Assembly (NCBI RefSeq): GCF_018343625.1
Contig: NZ_JAGYPG010000005.1
Coordinates: 148,931-212,930, forward strand
Length of the DNA stretch: 64,000 nucleotides
Origin: Lederbergia citri
GTDB lineage: Bacteria > Bacillota > Bacilli > Bacillales > Bacillaceae_C
Direction: 5' to 3'
In this document: positions 17,074 through 26,360 of the stretch, in pieces
Position numbering within the stretch: the stretch's first letter is position 1
Layout: every line of letters starts with the position of its first letter
The notes under the pieces: generated by a model
Told to the model about the DNA's origin: nothing
The model's input: the letters and a program-made list of their open reading frames with translations, nothing else
Database searches by the model: none
Made by a program: the position numbers and the translations under genes

Positions 17074-18531
17074 TTGAGAGGGGTCATGGAAACGAACGAG
17101 AAAATCCGAAAAGGTGAAAGCATACAAGCTTTAATAAGCCGTACTTATAGGAAAATGCAACTGCGGCCTTCTTATAAATACTTGCTTTGGATACTTGGCT
17201 TGCCCGTGCATATTTTTGTGTTTTTCTATTATCTTTATAAACGAAAAAATGATTCCTATTTTGTGATATTAGAAGAAACGAAAAAGGCTTTGCTCGCCTC
17301 CGGTTATAAGGATCAATTAAGGCGAGATTTTCTAGAACAACTAATGAGAAAGCAGGAATTTTTTAACGAAAATATAGGTCAACGAGAGATCGATCAGAAA
17401 GCAGAAAAATGGGCAGAAGAAAAATTTCAAAAGACGTTACTTGAAAAAACAAATGAAAACCTTGATAAACAAGGGGAGAAAAGATTATCGTTTGAAGCTG
17501 TATTTCAATCGCTGGTCTCGAACCCGCTTTTTTTAATGTTATCATTTATTCCAGGTTTGCCAATGTATATACTTATTCTTTTATATAGTAACGCCTTTTT
17601 AAAATACATTTTTGAGCGTTTGGTTATGAGTATATTCGTTATTATTGGAGTGGCAATACTCGTATTTACGATTTTATACTTATCACCATTTGATCCTGCG
17701 GCAAATATTCTCGGTGAATCGGCTACGAAGGAACAAATTGCGTCGTTTAATCATTTGTATGGTCTGGATCAATCTTATTTTGTCCAGTTATGGGATGCGA
17801 TTAAAGGAATAGCTACTTTTGATCTTGGTAAATCTTTTACCGGAAATGAACATGTCGCCACAAGTATCGCGAATAAATTTCCAATTACGTTTAAGCTTAC
17901 GATTTTTTCATTAATTATGGCGATTGTAATCGCGATACCAATTGGCATCGTGTCAGCAACAAAGCCGAATTCTTTTTTTGATTATTCATTTATGTTTATC
18001 GCATTAATTGGATTATCAATACCGAGTTTCTGGCAAGGACTTATTTTTATCTTGAATTTTTCAATAAAATTGCAATGGCTGCCAGCAACATACAATCCAC
18101 AAAATTGGCTGTCCATCATCATGCCAGTCGTGGTGCTTGGGACGGGGTTGACGGCTTCGGTGGCGAGGATGACACGATCTTCCATGCTGGAGGTAATTAA
18201 TGAAGATTACATTATTACGGCAAAATCGAAAGGTCTTAGCCAGAGCCATGTTTTATGGAAACATGCCATTGGAAATGCGATGATTCCCATCATTACAGTC
18301 ATCGGTCTTCTATTCGGAGGAATGCTCGGAGGGGCTGCAGTTACGGAAAAAGTATTCAATATAAGTGGAATAGGGAGCTACATCGTAGATAAACAATTTA
18401 TTCCTGATATTCCGAGTATTATGGGCGGAGTAGTTTATATTGCAATCACTATTTCGTTAGTGAATGTTCTGATAGACATTTTATATGCTTTTTTCGACCC
18501 ACGCATCCGTTCGAAGATGAAACAATATTGA
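17074..18531 (+). CDS. ABC permease, OppB/DppB type, with long N-terminal extension
   Basis: About 485 residues. The C-terminal 310 residues are a normal OppB/DppB permease (FERLVMSIFVIIGVAILVF, then DLGKSF, and the coupling loop EDYIITAKSKGLSQSHV). About 180 extra residues precede it: a membrane segment near residue 45, a charged helical stretch and another membrane segment near 170. TTG at 17074 has GGGGGAGGG nine bases upstream; ATG at 17086 is an alternative. Usual family length is 300-320, so the extension is real and unusual. Confidence 0.85.
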   Translation: MRGVMETNEKIRKGESIQALISRTYRKMQLRPSYKYLLWILGLPVHIFVFFYYLYKRKNDSYFVILEETKKALLASGYKDQLRRDFLEQLMRKQEFFNENIGQREIDQKAEKWAEEKFQKTLLEKTNENLDKQGEKRLSFEAVFQSLVSNPLFLMLSFIPGLPMYILILLYSNAFLKYIFERLVMSIFVIIGVAILVFTILYLSPFDPAANILGESATKEQIASFNHLYGLDQSYFVQLWDAIKGIATFDLGKSFTGNEHVATSIANKFPITFKLTIFSLIMAIVIAIPIGIVSATKPNSFFDYSFMFIALIGLSIPSFWQGLIFILNFSIKLQWLPATYNPQNWLSIIMPVVVLGTGLTASVARMTRSSMLEVINEDYIITAKSKGLSQSHVLWKHAIGNAMIPIITVIGLLFGGMLGGAAVTEKVFNISGIGSYIVDKQFIPDIPSIMGGVVYIAITISLVNVLIDILYAFFDPRIRSKMKQY

Positions 18532-18544
18532 AGCAGGTGTAGCA

Positions 18545-20053
18545 ATGGCAAGTATTGTGAATGAAATAAATAGTTTTCGAAAAAAACATGCTTTAAAACT
18601 TTCAAATGAGTACACACAGGCTAATTTTACTTGGATTTCTTCTTTGGCACTAACGATTATTCTTTTTATAAATAGTTTCAATTTTACTGCCAATACGATC
18701 AAACCGTTTATATTTAGTGTTTTTGTCCTTTATCTTTTATTTACGTTAATCCAAATTCTTATTGCACTGCTTATCAAAAGAGATTTGGAAAAAGAGGGCT
18801 ATATTAAAAAATCGACGAGAAGATTAGGGTATATTCAGCTGCTCAGCTTATTAACAGGAAATCTGTTTGTCGTTACTTTTGCTTTCAACCTAATAAAAGA
18901 AAAGAAGTCATCAGAATATATTTTTGCCTATTACATGTTGTTAAATCAGATTTTCATCATTGCTCTTTCTGCTTTAAATCTGTTTAAACCATATGTAACA
19001 GATTCATTTCCTTTGGCGATGCTCGTATTGCTTGCTGTTAGTGTTTTTTATTTGGTTACACTTGTTATAGTAGCAAAGCAAGAAGACAGTGTCCCGAAAT
19101 GGATGACCTATATTGCGATGTTCTTAGTAATTACTTCCTTAACCGGTAATTTATTCGCTCTATTGCTTGGAATTAACTTGCTGATTAAAGTTCGAAACAG
19201 CGATAAGCGGGGCTTAGAAAAATGGAGTGCCATTTGGGAGAAAATAACTCGGAATACGACTGCAATGTTAGGAATGTTTTTTATTGTTTTTGTATTTTCA
19301 GTATCAATTTGTAGTATTTTCACTTTTGACTATGAAATGGCGACTGAAAATAATTATGAGGTCATCTTGCAAACTCCTAGTCTAGCCTATCCACTAGGAA
19401 CGGATAACTTTGGTAGAGATTTGTTTTCTCGAATCGTTTTTGGAGCTAGAATTTCGCTCATTGTCGGATGTATTTCTACGATTATACCGGCAGTGATCGG
19501 CGGTATTTTAGGAGCGATTGCAGGTTATTACAGTCCACGGACAGATAATATCATCATGCGTTTGCTCGATGTTTTATATGCAATCCCAGGAATACTGCTG
19601 GCGATTGCAATTATCGCAGCATTTGGCGCCAACACAATGAACTTGATTTTAGCGTTAAGTGTAGGATCCATTCCTACTTATGCTAGAACGATGCGGGCAA
19701 ATGTTTTGATGGTATCCAATTTTGAATATGTCGACTCAGCCAGGGCATTAGGTTCAAGTGATTTTTCGATTATTTTTAAACAAATCGTGCCGAACTCACT
19801 CGCACCAATGATCGTTAAAGCTACCCTTACAATTGGATCAGCCGTCATTGCAACTAGTAGCTTAAGTTATCTAGGTCTGGGAGTAGAACCGCATATTCCT
19901 GAATGGGGAAATATTTTAAAAGTTGGTAGTACGTATCTAGAATCTCATTCCTATCTCGCCATTTTCCCAGGTTTAGCGATCATTATGCTCGTATTGTCGT
20001 TTAACTTCTTGGGGGATGCGTTAAGGGATGCTTTAGATCCAAAACTCGATTAA
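18545..20053 (+). CDS. ABC permease, OppC/DppC type, with multi-span N-terminal extension
   Basis: A 502-residue permease. The last 280 residues are standard OppC/DppC (PLGTDNFGRDLFSRIVFGAR; coupling loop EYVDSARALGSSDFSII; SYLGLGVEPHIPEWGNIL). The first 210 residues add about six hydrophobic spans with no counterpart in ordinary OppC. The gene starts 14 bases after the previous permease. Both permeases carry extra N-terminal membrane regions, suggesting they evolved as a pair. Confidence 0.87.
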   Translation: MASIVNEINSFRKKHALKLSNEYTQANFTWISSLALTIILFINSFNFTANTIKPFIFSVFVLYLLFTLIQILIALLIKRDLEKEGYIKKSTRRLGYIQLLSLLTGNLFVVTFAFNLIKEKKSSEYIFAYYMLLNQIFIIALSALNLFKPYVTDSFPLAMLVLLAVSVFYLVTLVIVAKQEDSVPKWMTYIAMFLVITSLTGNLFALLLGINLLIKVRNSDKRGLEKWSAIWEKITRNTTAMLGMFFIVFVFSVSICSIFTFDYEMATENNYEVILQTPSLAYPLGTDNFGRDLFSRIVFGARISLIVGCISTIIPAVIGGILGAIAGYYSPRTDNIIMRLLDVLYAIPGILLAIAIIAAFGANTMNLILALSVGSIPTYARTMRANVLMVSNFEYVDSARALGSSDFSIIFKQIVPNSLAPMIVKATLTIGSAVIATSSLSYLGLGVEPHIPEWGNILKVGSTYLESHSYLAIFPGLAIIMLVLSFNFLGDALRDALDPKLD

Positions 20054-20073
20054 ATTTTAGGAGGAAATTAAAA

Positions 20074-21894
20074 ATGAAAAAAAGCTTTTTGCCGCTATTA
20101 TTAGCGTTTATCCTCGTATTGTCCGGATGTGTCAATACGAAATCTAAAGTTGGAAATGAAGAGAAATCCAATGAAGGCAATAAATCTGCAAATACATCCA
20201 AACCAGCAATTGAAATTCTTGGAATGAGCACGAGTGAAGACGATATGAACATCGTTCGCGATCAGCTCATTAAAAATGGTTTTGATGTGAAATTAAATAT
20301 CCAACCTGATTACGGCAGCTTTACAGCTCAAAAAGATGCAGGGAATTTTGATCTTGCATTATCAAGTTGGACAACTGTTACAGGGAACCCGGACTATGCT
20401 GTTCGTGCTCTTTTCAAAACAGGTGGAGATAACAGTATTATGTCTGATGAAGAAGTTGATAAATTAATCGATCAAGCAGCAACAGAAACACCAGATCAAT
20501 TTACTGGTACTTATAAGAAGTTTGAAGACCGACTCGTTTTTGATAAAGCCTATATTGTACCACTCTACAATTCTTTTAAAGCACAAGGTGTAAATAAGGA
20601 TATTGTAAATGCGGACACTGTAAGACTAGCAAAATCCCGCGCTGTTGCATGGGAAACAATTGATTTCAATGATCAGTCAAAAAGAGATAAGGATCCATTA
20701 ATTGTTCAACAAGCAATTGGAACATTGACATCCCTTGATCCAATTAAAGGTAATGACGGTTCTATCAATACACTTAACACAAATATGTACGTTCGTCTTG
20801 TGAATTTAACAGATGATGATGTTGTTACTTCTGATGGTTCACTTTCACTAAATCACAGCATTGCAGATGGAAACTCTGATTATTATTTTCTATTAAGAGA
20901 TGATATCAATTTTGCAAAAATCAATGATAAAAAAGCGGTTGATTCCGGCGAACGTGTAGGTGCAGATGACGTCGTTTTCTCACTTAACCGTGCAAAGGAT
21001 AAAGATTCTGTACCAGATCACCGCACATATAGCTTGCATGAACATATTAAAGATGCTGAAGTCGTAACAGATTTAAGTCAACTTGATTCAGTTAAGCAAT
21101 CAGGCGGAAACGGAACAATTAGAGAAGCCCTTGAAAATGGCTTGGATGCAAAAATTAAAGAACTTGTTGCAGATAAAAATGATGCAAATAATAAAGAAGG
21201 GAAATACCAAGTTGTTAAAGTAACAACAACTGAACCATTTCCACAAGTATTGAACTATTTGGCACACCAATCTGCTGGAATTGTTTCTAAAAAACAAGTA
21301 GAAAGCATTAATACGTATGATGTTGCTTCTTTTGACCCAGCAAAGGATATTCCTTACGGTGATCAAAATACAGTGACTGAAGGCGATCAATACAACAACC
21401 ATTTATACGCTAGTGGTCCATACATTTTATCTTATAAAAATGATTATGAAGCTGTTTTCTACAAAAATCCTGCTTATATGAAGGGAACTAATTTCGAACC
21501 AAGAATTTCTCAAGTGACCGTTCGATTCATTGAAAATCCTGATAGCTCCCTTTCCGCTCTACGTAATGGAGAAATTTACTTGTTCAACGGTGTTCCTGAA
21601 ACGAAATATGATTTAGTTGAAGGCGATGGCAAGTTAGTTTTACAAAAAAATAAGAGCAATGCAGTTTCTTACTTGCTCTTTAACACTTCCAATCGTGAAG
21701 TGGCCAAAAGCGAGGATTTAAGAAAAGCTGTTCTTTATTCTATTAATCAGGAAGAATTTATTAACTTCTATCAAGGAAATAAAATGAAGGCTTCTTCCAC
21801 TGTAAGTCCACTCGTCCAAACAGGAAACGAGCTAGTGGCAGATTCAGCGAAAGTGAAAGAATACCTGGCGAAATACCAAGATAGTAAAAAGTAA
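20074..21894 (+). CDS. Oligopeptide-type solute-binding lipoprotein with permuted domain order
   Basis: A 606-residue lipoprotein (lipobox VLSGC, Cys19) of the SBP family 5. The order is abnormal: residues about 46-205 (IEILGMSTSEDDMNIVRDQL..., NFDLALSSW, AYIVPLYNSFKAQGV) correspond to the segment normally found at the C-terminal end of the family, while the usual mature N terminus (TLTSLDPIKGNDGS, then YFLLRDDINF...ADDVVFSLNRAKD) starts near 215. The protein ends at LRKAVLYSINQEEFIN...KEYLAKYQ, which in normal members runs straight into the piece found here at the front. It belongs with the permeases upstream. Confidence 0.85.
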   Translation: MKKSFLPLLLAFILVLSGCVNTKSKVGNEEKSNEGNKSANTSKPAIEILGMSTSEDDMNIVRDQLIKNGFDVKLNIQPDYGSFTAQKDAGNFDLALSSWTTVTGNPDYAVRALFKTGGDNSIMSDEEVDKLIDQAATETPDQFTGTYKKFEDRLVFDKAYIVPLYNSFKAQGVNKDIVNADTVRLAKSRAVAWETIDFNDQSKRDKDPLIVQQAIGTLTSLDPIKGNDGSINTLNTNMYVRLVNLTDDDVVTSDGSLSLNHSIADGNSDYYFLLRDDINFAKINDKKAVDSGERVGADDVVFSLNRAKDKDSVPDHRTYSLHEHIKDAEVVTDLSQLDSVKQSGGNGTIREALENGLDAKIKELVADKNDANNKEGKYQVVKVTTTEPFPQVLNYLAHQSAGIVSKKQVESINTYDVASFDPAKDIPYGDQNTVTEGDQYNNHLYASGPYILSYKNDYEAVFYKNPAYMKGTNFEPRISQVTVRFIENPDSSLSALRNGEIYLFNGVPETKYDLVEGDGKLVLQKNKSNAVSYLLFNTSNREVAKSEDLRKAVLYSINQEEFINFYQGNKMKASSTVSPLVQTGNELVADSAKVKEYLAKYQDSKK

Positions 21895-21902
21895 CCTTTT
21901 TG

Positions 21903-21935
21903 TCTACTCCAATATATATTGGAGTAGATTTTTTA
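21903..21935 (+). terminator. Terminator of the oligopeptide transporter operon
   Basis: A perfect 26-base palindrome (TCTACTCCAATAT with its complement) followed by T6. Confidence 0.9.
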
Positions 21936-22011
21936 TTGGCAGAACTCTTGTAATCGTGGGCTTTTATGTTGATAATAAATATAGGAAACGAAATAAGGGG
22001 AAATGAAACGG

Positions 22012-23025
22012 ATGAACATTGCAGAGTTCTTTCAAAAAAAGGGTGTTAAACGATTCATTATATTTGGATTGATCGTTTTTATCTTATATTTGATGAGGAG
22101 TATGATGAATTTAATTTTACTCACATTTATCTTTGCGTTTTTAATGGATAGGCTAGTGGAATTTACCGCAAGGCGTATTCCTATTAATCGAAAAATACTT
22201 GCGGTATTGATGTATTCGTTAATTGTCGGTTTATTAACGTGGGGTCTTGTGAAATATTTACCAATTATTACAATGGAAATTAGTCAATTGGTGAGGAGGA
22301 TCACCGCTTTTTATGCAGAACCGCATGATAATGTAGTGATTAATTATATTGAATCTATCATTTCGAATAACCAAATCTCAGCCTATTTAGAAAACGGCTT
22401 TACGTTTTTATTAAAATCATTCACTGATATTAGTAAAACGAGTATTCAAGTATTAATTGCTTTGCTTTTAAGTTTGTTTTTCTTACTGGAAAAACCGCGC
22501 TTAAAAGAATTTACAGCAAAATTTAAAGATAGTAAAATTGCTCCATTTTATTATGAAATTGAATTTTTTGCTCAAAAGTTTTCGCGTACGTTTGGTAAGG
22601 TCATTGAAGCGCAATTTATTATTGCGATTGTGAATTGTGGATTAACGGTTATTTCTTTGATGATTTTGGGCTTCCCTCAAATATTTGGTTTAGCGATCCT
22701 GATTTTCTTTTTAGGTCTCATTCCAGTTGCAGGAGTAATAATTTCTTTAATTCCTCTCTGCTTGATCGCCTATACAATCGGCGGTTTTATAAAAGTGATT
22801 TATGTAGTGGTCGCTATTATGATCATCCATGCTGTGGAAGCATATATTTTAAATCCGAAATTAATGTCCTCTAAGACTGATTTGCCTGTATTTTATACAT
22901 TCATCGTTTTGATATTCTCACAAAATTTCTTCGGAGTATGGGGTTTGATTGTCGGAATTCCGGTGTTTGTTTTCCTATTGGATGTGCTTGGTGTAACAAA
23001 TAAAGAACCAAAACTGGAGTATTGA
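22012..23025 (+). CDS. AI-2E family membrane transporter
   Basis: A 337-residue membrane protein of the AI-2 exporter/PerM superfamily: a short N-terminal amphipathic part, two hydrophobic spans, a cytosolic stretch (LKEFTAKFKDSKIAPF), and the C-terminal membrane block with GLIPVAGVIISLIPLCLIA and HAVEAYILNPKLM. ATG at 22012 sits 11 bases after AAGGGG; the earlier ATG at 22003 is too near that site. Members export AI-2, protons/Na+ or unknown solutes, so the substrate is open. It overlaps translationally with the LrgA-like gene that follows. Confidence 0.85.
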   Translation: MNIAEFFQKKGVKRFIIFGLIVFILYLMRSMMNLILLTFIFAFLMDRLVEFTARRIPINRKILAVLMYSLIVGLLTWGLVKYLPIITMEISQLVRRITAFYAEPHDNVVINYIESIISNNQISAYLENGFTFLLKSFTDISKTSIQVLIALLLSLFFLLEKPRLKEFTAKFKDSKIAPFYYEIEFFAQKFSRTFGKVIEAQFIIAIVNCGLTVISLMILGFPQIFGLAILIFFLGLIPVAGVIISLIPLCLIAYTIGGFIKVIYVVVAIMIIHAVEAYILNPKLMSSKTDLPVFYTFIVLIFSQNFFGVWGLIVGIPVFVFLLDVLGVTNKEPKLEY

Positions 23026-23027
23026 CA

Positions 23028-23396
23028 GTGAAAATAGTAAAAATTATTGTACAGATTGGGCTTCTGTTTCTGATCTTTTTGCTCGGGAGCTGGATTCAGA
23101 AGTCTTTGAACCTTTTCATTCCAGGCAGTATTATTGGAATGCTTATATTATTTATGTTGCTTGCAACAGGTATTTTAAAGCAGGACTGGATCCAAAAAGG
23201 ATCTGTCCTGCTTATAAAATATTTACCGTTGCTTTTTCTGCCGGTTACAGTGGGGATTATTAATTTTCCAGAATTATTTAATGGAAAAGGGGTCCTGCTA
23301 ATTTTTATTATATTGACTAGTACCGCTTTAGTCATGATTTTTACAGGTAGGCTGAGTCAGCTATTGCTTCGTAAAAGGCGGTATGAAAATGAATGA
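23028..23396 (+). CDS. CidA/LrgA-family holin-like protein
   Basis: A 122-residue membrane protein with four spans and the family blocks PGSIIGMLILFMLLATGILK and LLIKYLPLLFLPVTVGIINF. LrgA/CidA proteins work with LrgB partners in control of murein hydrolase activity or small-acid (pyruvate) transport. GTG at 23028 follows GGAG by eight bases and begins just after the AI-2E stop. Confidence 0.88.
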   Translation: MKIVKIIVQIGLLFLIFLLGSWIQKSLNLFIPGSIIGMLILFMLLATGILKQDWIQKGSVLLIKYLPLLFLPVTVGIINFPELFNGKGVLLIFIILTSTALVMIFTGRLSQLLLRKRRYENE

Positions 23397-24078
23397 TAGT
23401 TTAATAGGATTGCTTGCTATTACCTTTACAATTCTTGTTTTTTTAGCTGCAAGAAAGCTAAACCAAAAATACCCTCATCCATTGACGTTGCCCGTTTTAA
23501 CATCAACAATCATACTGGTCATAGGTTTATTGATTTTTAATATACCGTACGACACATACTTCATCGGGGGAAAATGGATTGAAGCATTTCTTGGTCCAGC
23601 AGTTGTCGCACTAGCTTATCCGCTTTATCAGAATAGAAAAATCCTTATCCAATATTCCCTTCCGATTTTGTTTGGTACTTTATGCGGATCTATTTTGGGA
23701 GTGACAAGCGGCTTGCTGTTAGGAAAATGGATGGGATTAGATGACCTTCTCATACGTTCAATTTTACCTAAATCTGTGACATCCCCAATCGCCATGGACA
23801 TCGCTGCAACCATTGGAGGTTCGCCAACATTAGCTGCTGTACTTGTGATGGTCGCCGGAATAGGCGGTGCGGTTATGGGACATTCACTCTTTCGCTGGGT
23901 ACGGATTGACCACCACCTTGCAAGAGGACTCGGAATGGGAAGTGCTTCCCACGCAATCGGCACTGCCCGGTCGATGGAAAACGATTTGCGAGAAGGCGCA
24001 GCCAGTACGGTGGCTATGGTACTGAGTGCTATTTTTACATCAGTGATTACGCCGATTCTCGTAGCGGTGGTTTTTTAA
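23389..24078 (+). CDS. CidB/LrgB-family membrane protein
   Basis: About 229 residues, seven to eight membrane spans, with the strongly conserved family segment LPKSVTSPIAMDIAATIGGSP followed by GSASHAIGTARSMEN. It overlaps the CidA-like gene and must be translated with it. ATG at 23383 is an alternative start. No LytSR-type regulator is nearby. Confidence 0.9.
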   Translation: MNDSLIGLLAITFTILVFLAARKLNQKYPHPLTLPVLTSTIILVIGLLIFNIPYDTYFIGGKWIEAFLGPAVVALAYPLYQNRKILIQYSLPILFGTLCGSILGVTSGLLLGKWMGLDDLLIRSILPKSVTSPIAMDIAATIGGSPTLAAVLVMVAGIGGAVMGHSLFRWVRIDHHLARGLGMGSASHAIGTARSMENDLREGAASTVAMVLSAIFTSVITPILVAVVF

Positions 24079-24479
24079 ATGGTCATAGTTGCGGAAAAGC
24101 TTTGGGCTCCTGTAAATATGAAAAAGAAAGTGTAAATCGTATAAGTTACGGCTATCAGTATTTAAAAAAACAACCCTATCGGGACTGAAAATGGAAGAAA
24201 GAGTGATTTCCGTCTCAATTCAAGTTTTCAAAAGTGAACTTTCGGAATGGCGCCCTAAGTAATCAGAAAAACACGGTCAAGGTCATCAATCGAGGTTTTG
24301 CTAGTCAAGTCCATAATATTGAGCAAAAAGATTAATCCAATGATCCAACACTAAGAAATCGAGTTTCCTAATATTGCCCTCTAAGACTAACTAAAAAACA
24401 AGAACCATCTCGACACGCTAAATCTTAAAAACTAGAAAGACTACTACAATTTCAAGGTTACTCCAGAGGAGAGAACAAT
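24079..24479. other. 400-base intergenic region, no gene seen
   Basis: No coding frame, tRNA or clear hairpin terminator found. It contains, near 24177-24190, the reverse complement of TTCAGTCCCGAT, which is the core of repeat array C2 at 47.6 kb; this may be a lone decayed unit or chance. Confidence 0.4.
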
Positions 24480-25586
24480 ATGGACCAACATCCTAATAAT
24501 GTAGACGAATCAATCCAAATTAATGACAATGCCGGAAGCGGGAGGCGTGGGCTTCGGGCGGTTCCTTCTATAGATCTGCTGAATTCTGTACGGGATGCTT
24601 ACAATCTGCCAATCTCTAATGATATTTTCGACTTGGGAGGCTCATCAAATTTAAACTTGCTTGTAACCGCTGACATTCAAAAATATGTTATAAGAGTTTA
24701 CAGACCTTATGTCAACGAGGGTAGGCTTCAAGATATTCAATATGTGAGGCGAAAACTAAAAGAGGGTGGAGTGCCGACTTCTGAAGAAATTCTCACAAAA
24801 GATGGGCAATCATATATAATATACGATCATCGTCTTGTTGAAGTGGAAACGTATATCAAAAGCGATGGAGGTATGGATACATGGGATCTAGTTCAAAAGG
24901 CACTTCCATTACTCGGTCACATTCATACGATTTTAAAGGATGTCCACGTGAGCACTCCTGGAAAAGATCCTTTCTTTGCGAATTATATAAAGCCTGAAGA
25001 TGTTCTTGGCAAATCAAGAAAAGGAATTCAACGTATTAAAGGATGGGGAAACTTAACTGAGGAGGAGAAGCAGCTAGCTGATGCAACGGAAGAATTAGCG
25101 GAGCTTGTATCAGCATATGAGACTCCCTTTATTTCAAAACTTCCACACCAGCTTGTTCACGGAGATTTCTGGGATAATAATGTATTTTTTCAACAGGATC
25201 AAATAGTTCTCGTCACTGACTTTGATTTTATGGGAGAAAGAACACGCATCGACGATCTTGCCCTGACTCTTTATTTCTTAAACTTTCATTACGAGAGTAC
25301 AAATGCGGGTGATCGCCTCACCCGACTAAGCAGCTTGGCTAATGTTTATGATCAAGGGCTAGCAGAACGATTATCGAATGACGAACGCAAAGCCCTTCCC
25401 TTAGCGCTAGCAAGGCAGCCACTTTGGTCAATCGGAGGGTGGATCGCTTTTCTTGATAATGAGAAAGCAGCACGAAATCATGCACAAGGCATGCTTACTC
25501 AGGTTAAATGGGCGCTAAACGTTATGAAAGAACTAGACAAATGGCAAGAAGCATTTCAATCCTCTTCGAAACATTTCAATTTTTAA
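24480..25586 (+). CDS. Phosphotransferase of the aminoglycoside-kinase (APH) fold
   Basis: A 368-residue APH-fold kinase: FDLGGSSNLNLLVTA resembles the nucleotide loop, VIRVYRPYV holds the lysine-equivalent region, LVHGDFWDNNVFF is the catalytic loop and VTDFDFMGERTRIDDLAL the metal loop. Substrate may be a small alcohol, sugar or amino sugar; there is no evidence it confers drug resistance. CAGAGGAGAG precedes ATG. It lies 44 bases before an SMR pair and may share its message. Confidence 0.78.
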   Translation: MDQHPNNVDESIQINDNAGSGRRGLRAVPSIDLLNSVRDAYNLPISNDIFDLGGSSNLNLLVTADIQKYVIRVYRPYVNEGRLQDIQYVRRKLKEGGVPTSEEILTKDGQSYIIYDHRLVEVETYIKSDGGMDTWDLVQKALPLLGHIHTILKDVHVSTPGKDPFFANYIKPEDVLGKSRKGIQRIKGWGNLTEEEKQLADATEELAELVSAYETPFISKLPHQLVHGDFWDNNVFFQQDQIVLVTDFDFMGERTRIDDLALTLYFLNFHYESTNAGDRLTRLSSLANVYDQGLAERLSNDERKALPLALARQPLWSIGGWIAFLDNEKAARNHAQGMLTQVKWALNVMKELDKWQEAFQSSSKHFNF

Positions 25587-25630
25587 TATGTTAAAATAAA
25601 GCCAATTCATTTACTGGAGGAATCGTATAA

Positions 25631-25969
25631 ATGGGTTGGCTTTATGTTCTTTTTGCAACTATTGTAGAAGTTTTTTGGGTGGTGGGCCTTCGCTATTCCA
25701 CGACAATCTTGGAATGGTTCGGTACCATTATCATGATTGTGTTTAGTTTCTTTTTTATAATCAAAGCTTGTGAAAAATTGCCATCAGGAACCGTTTATGC
25801 GGTATTTACGGGATCGGGAGCTGCTTTAATTGTTCTCGTCGATATTCTTTTTTTCCATGCAGACTTTTCCATCTACCAATTTCTATTCATTGGTCTAATT
25901 ATTATCGGAGTCATCGGAATTAAAATGACAACGGAAGATGCACCGTCAAAAGAAGTAGGTGAACAGTAA
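25631..25969 (+). CDS. Small multidrug resistance (SMR) exporter, subunit 1
   Basis: A 112-residue, four-helix SMR protein. The membrane-embedded Glu is in FATIVEVFWVVGL and the third helix has the GSGAALIVLVDILFF pattern. The C-terminal tail EDAPSKEVGEQ is polar. It overlaps no gene but ends two bases before subunit 2, as in YkkC/YkkD and other heterodimeric SMR pairs that export guanidinium or organic cations. GGAGG upstream. Confidence 0.88.
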   Translation: MGWLYVLFATIVEVFWVVGLRYSTTILEWFGTIIMIVFSFFFIIKACEKLPSGTVYAVFTGSGAALIVLVDILFFHADFSIYQFLFIGLIIIGVIGIKMTTEDAPSKEVGEQ

Positions 25970-25970
25970 G

Positions 25971-26285
25971 ATGGCATGGATATATTTAGTCATTGCCAGC
26001 TTCGGAGAAATTTTCGGAGTGATGAGTATTAATCTTTTTCTTCAGAAAAAATCGATTGGCAGACTTCTTCTTATCATTACTACATTTGGACTTGGTTTTG
26101 TTTTTCTTTCTCTCGCTATGAGGGATATTCCACTAGGTACTGCATATGCTGTTTGGACGGGGTTAGGTGCAGCGGGTGCAGTCATCATGGGAATATTATT
26201 TTTTAATGAATCAGCAGGATGGAAGCGTATTATGTTTCTCATGTGCATCATTTCTGGGGCAGTAGGTTTGAAGCTGCTTGGTTAA
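25971..26285 (+). CDS. Small multidrug resistance (SMR) exporter, subunit 2
   Basis: A 104-residue SMR protein without tail; Glu in IASFGEIFGVMSI and the GTAYAVWTGLGAAGAVIMG motif are the family's active-site Glu and the W-containing third helix. ATG at 25971 is just after the subunit-1 stop with GTAGGTGA upstream. No guanidine-I riboswitch is recognisable before the pair, so guanidinium specificity is not supported by regulation. Confidence 0.88.
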   Translation: MAWIYLVIASFGEIFGVMSINLFLQKKSIGRLLLIITTFGLGFVFLSLAMRDIPLGTAYAVWTGLGAAGAVIMGILFFNESAGWKRIMFLMCIISGAVGLKLLG

Positions 26286-26300
26286 TTTTTTTATAAAAAA

Positions 26301-26329
26301 TGAAACTTTTCTTTAATAGATGCAGTATA
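26301..26329 (+). promoter_or_regulatory. Probable sigma-W promoter of the psp operon
   Basis: TGAAAC (26301-26306), 17 bases, then AGTATA, close to the sigma-W consensus TGAAAC-N16/17-CGTATA. It lies 35 bases before pspA, and the B. subtilis pspA-ydjGHI operon is a known sigma-W target. Confidence 0.65.
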
Positions 26330-26360
26330 TACACTAAATAAAATTTTAGAGGAGGGCATT

